A DNA stretch of 6,561 bases from Bradyrhizobium sp. (GTDB lineage: Bacteria > Pseudomonadota > Alphaproteobacteria > Rhizobiales > Xanthobacteraceae). Below, piece by piece: positions 6,398-6,561 of this stretch. The stretch spans positions 1 to 6,561 of the forward strand of contig JAFAUV010000005.1 in assembly GCA_019243075.1 (NCBI GenBank), in the 5' to 3' direction. The position numbers were made by a program, and so were the translations under genes. Below the pieces are notes generated by a model, which was not told the origin of the DNA, ran no database searches, and saw only the letters and a program-made list of their open reading frames with translations. Positions within the stretch are counted from its first letter, which is position 1, and each line of letters begins with the position of its first letter.

Positions 6398-6536
6398 GCC
6401 CCGCGAATGCGGGGCGGGAGAGGGGAGCGCGACGGGACAGGATATGGTCGCCGCGACCCTTCCGGTGGCGGCGGTGCTCCCCTCTCCCGACCCCTGCTGA
6501 CGCAGGGGCCACCCTCCCCCGCAGAGGGGGGAGGGA
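6372..6536. repeat. Nested inverted repeat: two REP/BIME-like units in opposite orientation
   Basis: The left arm 6373-6398 is perfectly complementary to 6510-6535 (26 bp). An inner stem, 6415-6428 with 6476-6489, pairs over 14 bp. Between these stems sit two side hairpins: 6399-6404 with 6409-6414, and CCCCTGC 6491-6497 with GCAGGGG 6502-6508. The top loop holds GGTCG (6446-6450) and CGACC (6454-6458). The whole can fold as an almost gap-free four-way cross. Each outer arm can instead fold on itself: ACCCTCCCCC 6372-6381 with 6388-6397, and CCCTCCCCC 6512-6520 with 6527-6535. This is typical of dispersed palindromic repeats of alphaproteobacteria. No transposase is present and no target duplication is evident. 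Confidence 0.8.
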
Positions 6537-6561
6537 TTCAGCCGCTACCGCTTCCACACGC

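Noticed and set aside
6123..6557. 144-codon minus-strand frame rich in Pro, Arg and Gly
   Set aside because: It lies across the palindromic repeat and antisense to nadC. Its PPLRGR and PPPQRGEG segments are what such repeats yield when translated. I see no ribosome binding site and no family motif.

Overview
The window looks like a chromosomal segment from a GC-rich alphaproteobacterium, most likely of the order Rhizobiales and close to Bradyrhizobium or Rhodopseudomonas. I base this on codon use, the style of the protein sequences, the gene order nadA-nadB-nadC, and the GC-rich palindromic intergenic repeats. The genus is recognised from memory and was not tested by a search.

Layout. Positions 1-100 are intergenic and hold nothing I can name. 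Two genes follow on the minus strand: a 12-helix MFS permease (2380 down to 1130) and, 42 bases downstream, an AcuI/YhdH-type acryloyl-CoA reductase (1087 down to 101). They are probably co-transcribed. A divergent intergenic region (2381-2667) carries the control signals of the next operon. These are two closely related palindromic boxes 75 bp apart, each covering a possible -10 hexamer, with a GC-rich hairpin between them. The plus strand then carries nadA (2668-3789), nadB (best start 3872, end 5476) and nadC (5485-6357). The window ends in a large nested inverted repeat (6373-6535) that resembles two REP units in opposite orientation and may also terminate the operon.

How the genes work together. 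NadB oxidises L-aspartate to iminoaspartate. NadA condenses iminoaspartate with dihydroxyacetone phosphate to give quinolinate, using a [4Fe-4S] cluster. NadC converts quinolinate and PRPP to nicotinate mononucleotide. The three genes encode the complete de novo route from aspartate to NaMN, the entry to NAD. The paired boxes upstream of nadA fit repression of the whole operon by an NAD-responsive regulator, probably of the NadQ type described for alphaproteobacteria. The MFS-acuI pair has no obvious link to NAD synthesis.

I see no novel defence, mobile or biosynthetic system. The items most worth a second look are the tandem operators and the terminal repeat. Smaller observations are the non-default start codons of acuI and nadB, a 9-bp tandem duplication at the nadA stop, and a codon-use shift inside nadC.
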